Shown here: positions 63,378-64,000 of the stretch, in pieces
Layout of the letters: each line of letters starts with the position of its first letter
Numbering within the stretch: position 1 is the stretch's first letter
Assembly: GCF_900183385.1 (NCBI RefSeq)
Contig: NZ_FXUT01000001.1
Location: 310,001-374,000, forward strand
Source of the DNA: Listeria costaricensis
GTDB lineage: Bacteria > Bacillota > Bacilli > Lactobacillales > Listeriaceae
Reading direction: 5' to 3'
DNA: 64,000 nucleotides
Position numbers and translations under genes: made by a program
Notes under the pieces: model-generated
What the model was told of the DNA's origin: nothing
Seen by the model: the letters and a program-made list of their open reading frames with translations, nothing else
The model's database searches: none

Positions 63378-64000
63378 TCAACTCTCGCTTTCTGCTGCTT
63401 GTTGGATAAAAGAAATCAGTTCCTCTTCCCGCTTTTCATGAAACGCTTGGACAACTTTACTGCCGATTATGACTCCATCTGAAAACCTGCTGAAAAAACG
63501 GACGTGGTCAAGTGTGGAGACGCCAAACCCTGCCAAAACGGGCACCTCACTGATCCGACGAATAAAGTCAAAATGCTCCTGCAAATGCGGATCGAAAGCT
63601 GGGCGTTCTCCTGTTGTCCCATTGACCGTAACGGCATAGACGAGTCCTTCTGCCTGCTCCACAAGCTTTTGCACACGTTCTTTGGGACTCGTCAGGGATA
63701 CGAGTGGAATCAGGGCGAGATCGGTTTCTTGTAAATAGGGGGTTAGAAAATGGCTTTCCTCGGCAGGTAAATCAGGAATGATCACACCTTTCACTGGCGT
63801 CTTTTTAAGCTGCTCGACAAAGCGCTGTGTGCCAAAATGGAAAACCGGATTGAAATAGGTCATGACGATTAGGGGGATTTCCGTTTGAAGCTCTGCCAAC
63901 TCGTTCAGGACTTTTTCAAGTGTCACACCTGCTTCAAAAGCTCGCAAACCGGCAAGCTGAATCACAGGGCCATCTGCAACCGGATCTGAAAACGGGATGC
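63378..64000 (-). CDS. trpA: Tryptophan synthase alpha chain (5' end beyond window)
   Basis: Splits indole-3-glycerol phosphate into indole and glyceraldehyde 3-phosphate. The visible 207 C-terminal residues start in the family motif [16 protein letters not shown], which holds the catalytic Asp, and continue with [20 protein letters not shown], the phosphate-binding [11 protein letters not shown] (usually VTGxxG) and [11 protein letters not shown]. As the last gene of a trp operon, the others would lie beyond base 64000. No frame break is seen. Confidence 0.95.
   Translation of the reverse strand, partial: IPFSDPVADGPVIQLAGLRAFEAGVTLEKVLNELAELQTEIPLIVMTYFNPVFHFGTQRFVEQLKKTPVKGVIIPDLPAEESHFLTPYLQETDLALIPLVSLTSPKERVQKLVEQAEGLVYAVTVNGTTGERPAFDPHLQEHFDFIRRISEVPVLAGFGVSTLDHVRFFSRFSDGVIIGSKVVQAFHEKREEELISFIQQAAESES

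Overview
The window is a stretch of Gram-positive (Firmicutes) chromosome. Gene content and order match the polA–trpA segment of Listeria: polA, citC-citZ, pyk-pfkA, accAD, dnaE, ackA, argFDBJC, thiI, ezrA, rpsD, tyrS, ccpA, aroA, murC, sftA, trmB, pepV, murJ, trpA. Many proteins resemble Listeria homologues closely. Base composition looks higher in GC than L. monocytogenes, so a more distant Listeria such as L. grayi is possible; that species call is an inference. I saw no transposon, prophage, CRISPR array, tRNA or rRNA.

Region by region. 1–9.8 kb (minus strand): start of polA, TCA-cycle genes citC and citZ with a DUF441 membrane protein, fxsA, glycolytic pyk and pfkA, and acetyl-CoA carboxylase accA and accD. 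10–16.4 kb (minus): dnaE, nrnA, the CBS/DRTGG regulator ytoI and a UPF0173 hydrolase. 16.5–25.4 kb: an Xaa-Pro dipeptidase, ald, a universal stress protein, ytxK-ackA, tpx, yteJ, sppA and a NAD kinase. 25.4–30.7 kb: arginine operon argC-J-B-D-F behind a sigma-A promoter and an ArgR-type palindrome. 30.7–36.5 kb: thiI with its cysteine desulfurase, ezrA, a free methionine sulfoxide reductase, and rpsD with a structured leader. 36.5–45.6 kb: a YxeA-like protein, tyrS with a T-box leader, ccpA with a cre-like site, aroA, the envelope stress pair ytxG-ytxH behind a sigma-B-type promoter, ampS, a peroxiredoxin and murC. 45.9–57.1 kb: sftA, ytpR/Q/P, an M42 peptidase, a PepSY protein, a YtnP-like lactonase, trmB, ytmP, and a MarR–MFS efflux pair with a double operator. 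57.2–64 kb: dat, pepV, a Nudix hydrolase, nnrD, murJ, a small membrane protein and the 3' part of trpA.

The genes join central carbon flow (pfkA, pyk, citZ, citC, ackA, accAD) with its global regulator ccpA. They also cover envelope and division functions (murC, murJ, ezrA, sftA, dat), arginine and aromatic amino acid supply, and redox or stress defence (tpx, peroxiredoxin, methionine sulfoxide reductase, usp, ytxGH). Almost every transcription unit ends in a clear hairpin terminator, often shared by convergent genes. No undescribed multi-gene system is visible. The items most worth checking are regulatory: sigma-B-type promoters, the MarR operators, an inverted repeat masking the yxeA start, three CTGTATTA repeats before ytxK-ackA, cre-like sites, and a possible small RNA between two convergent terminators.
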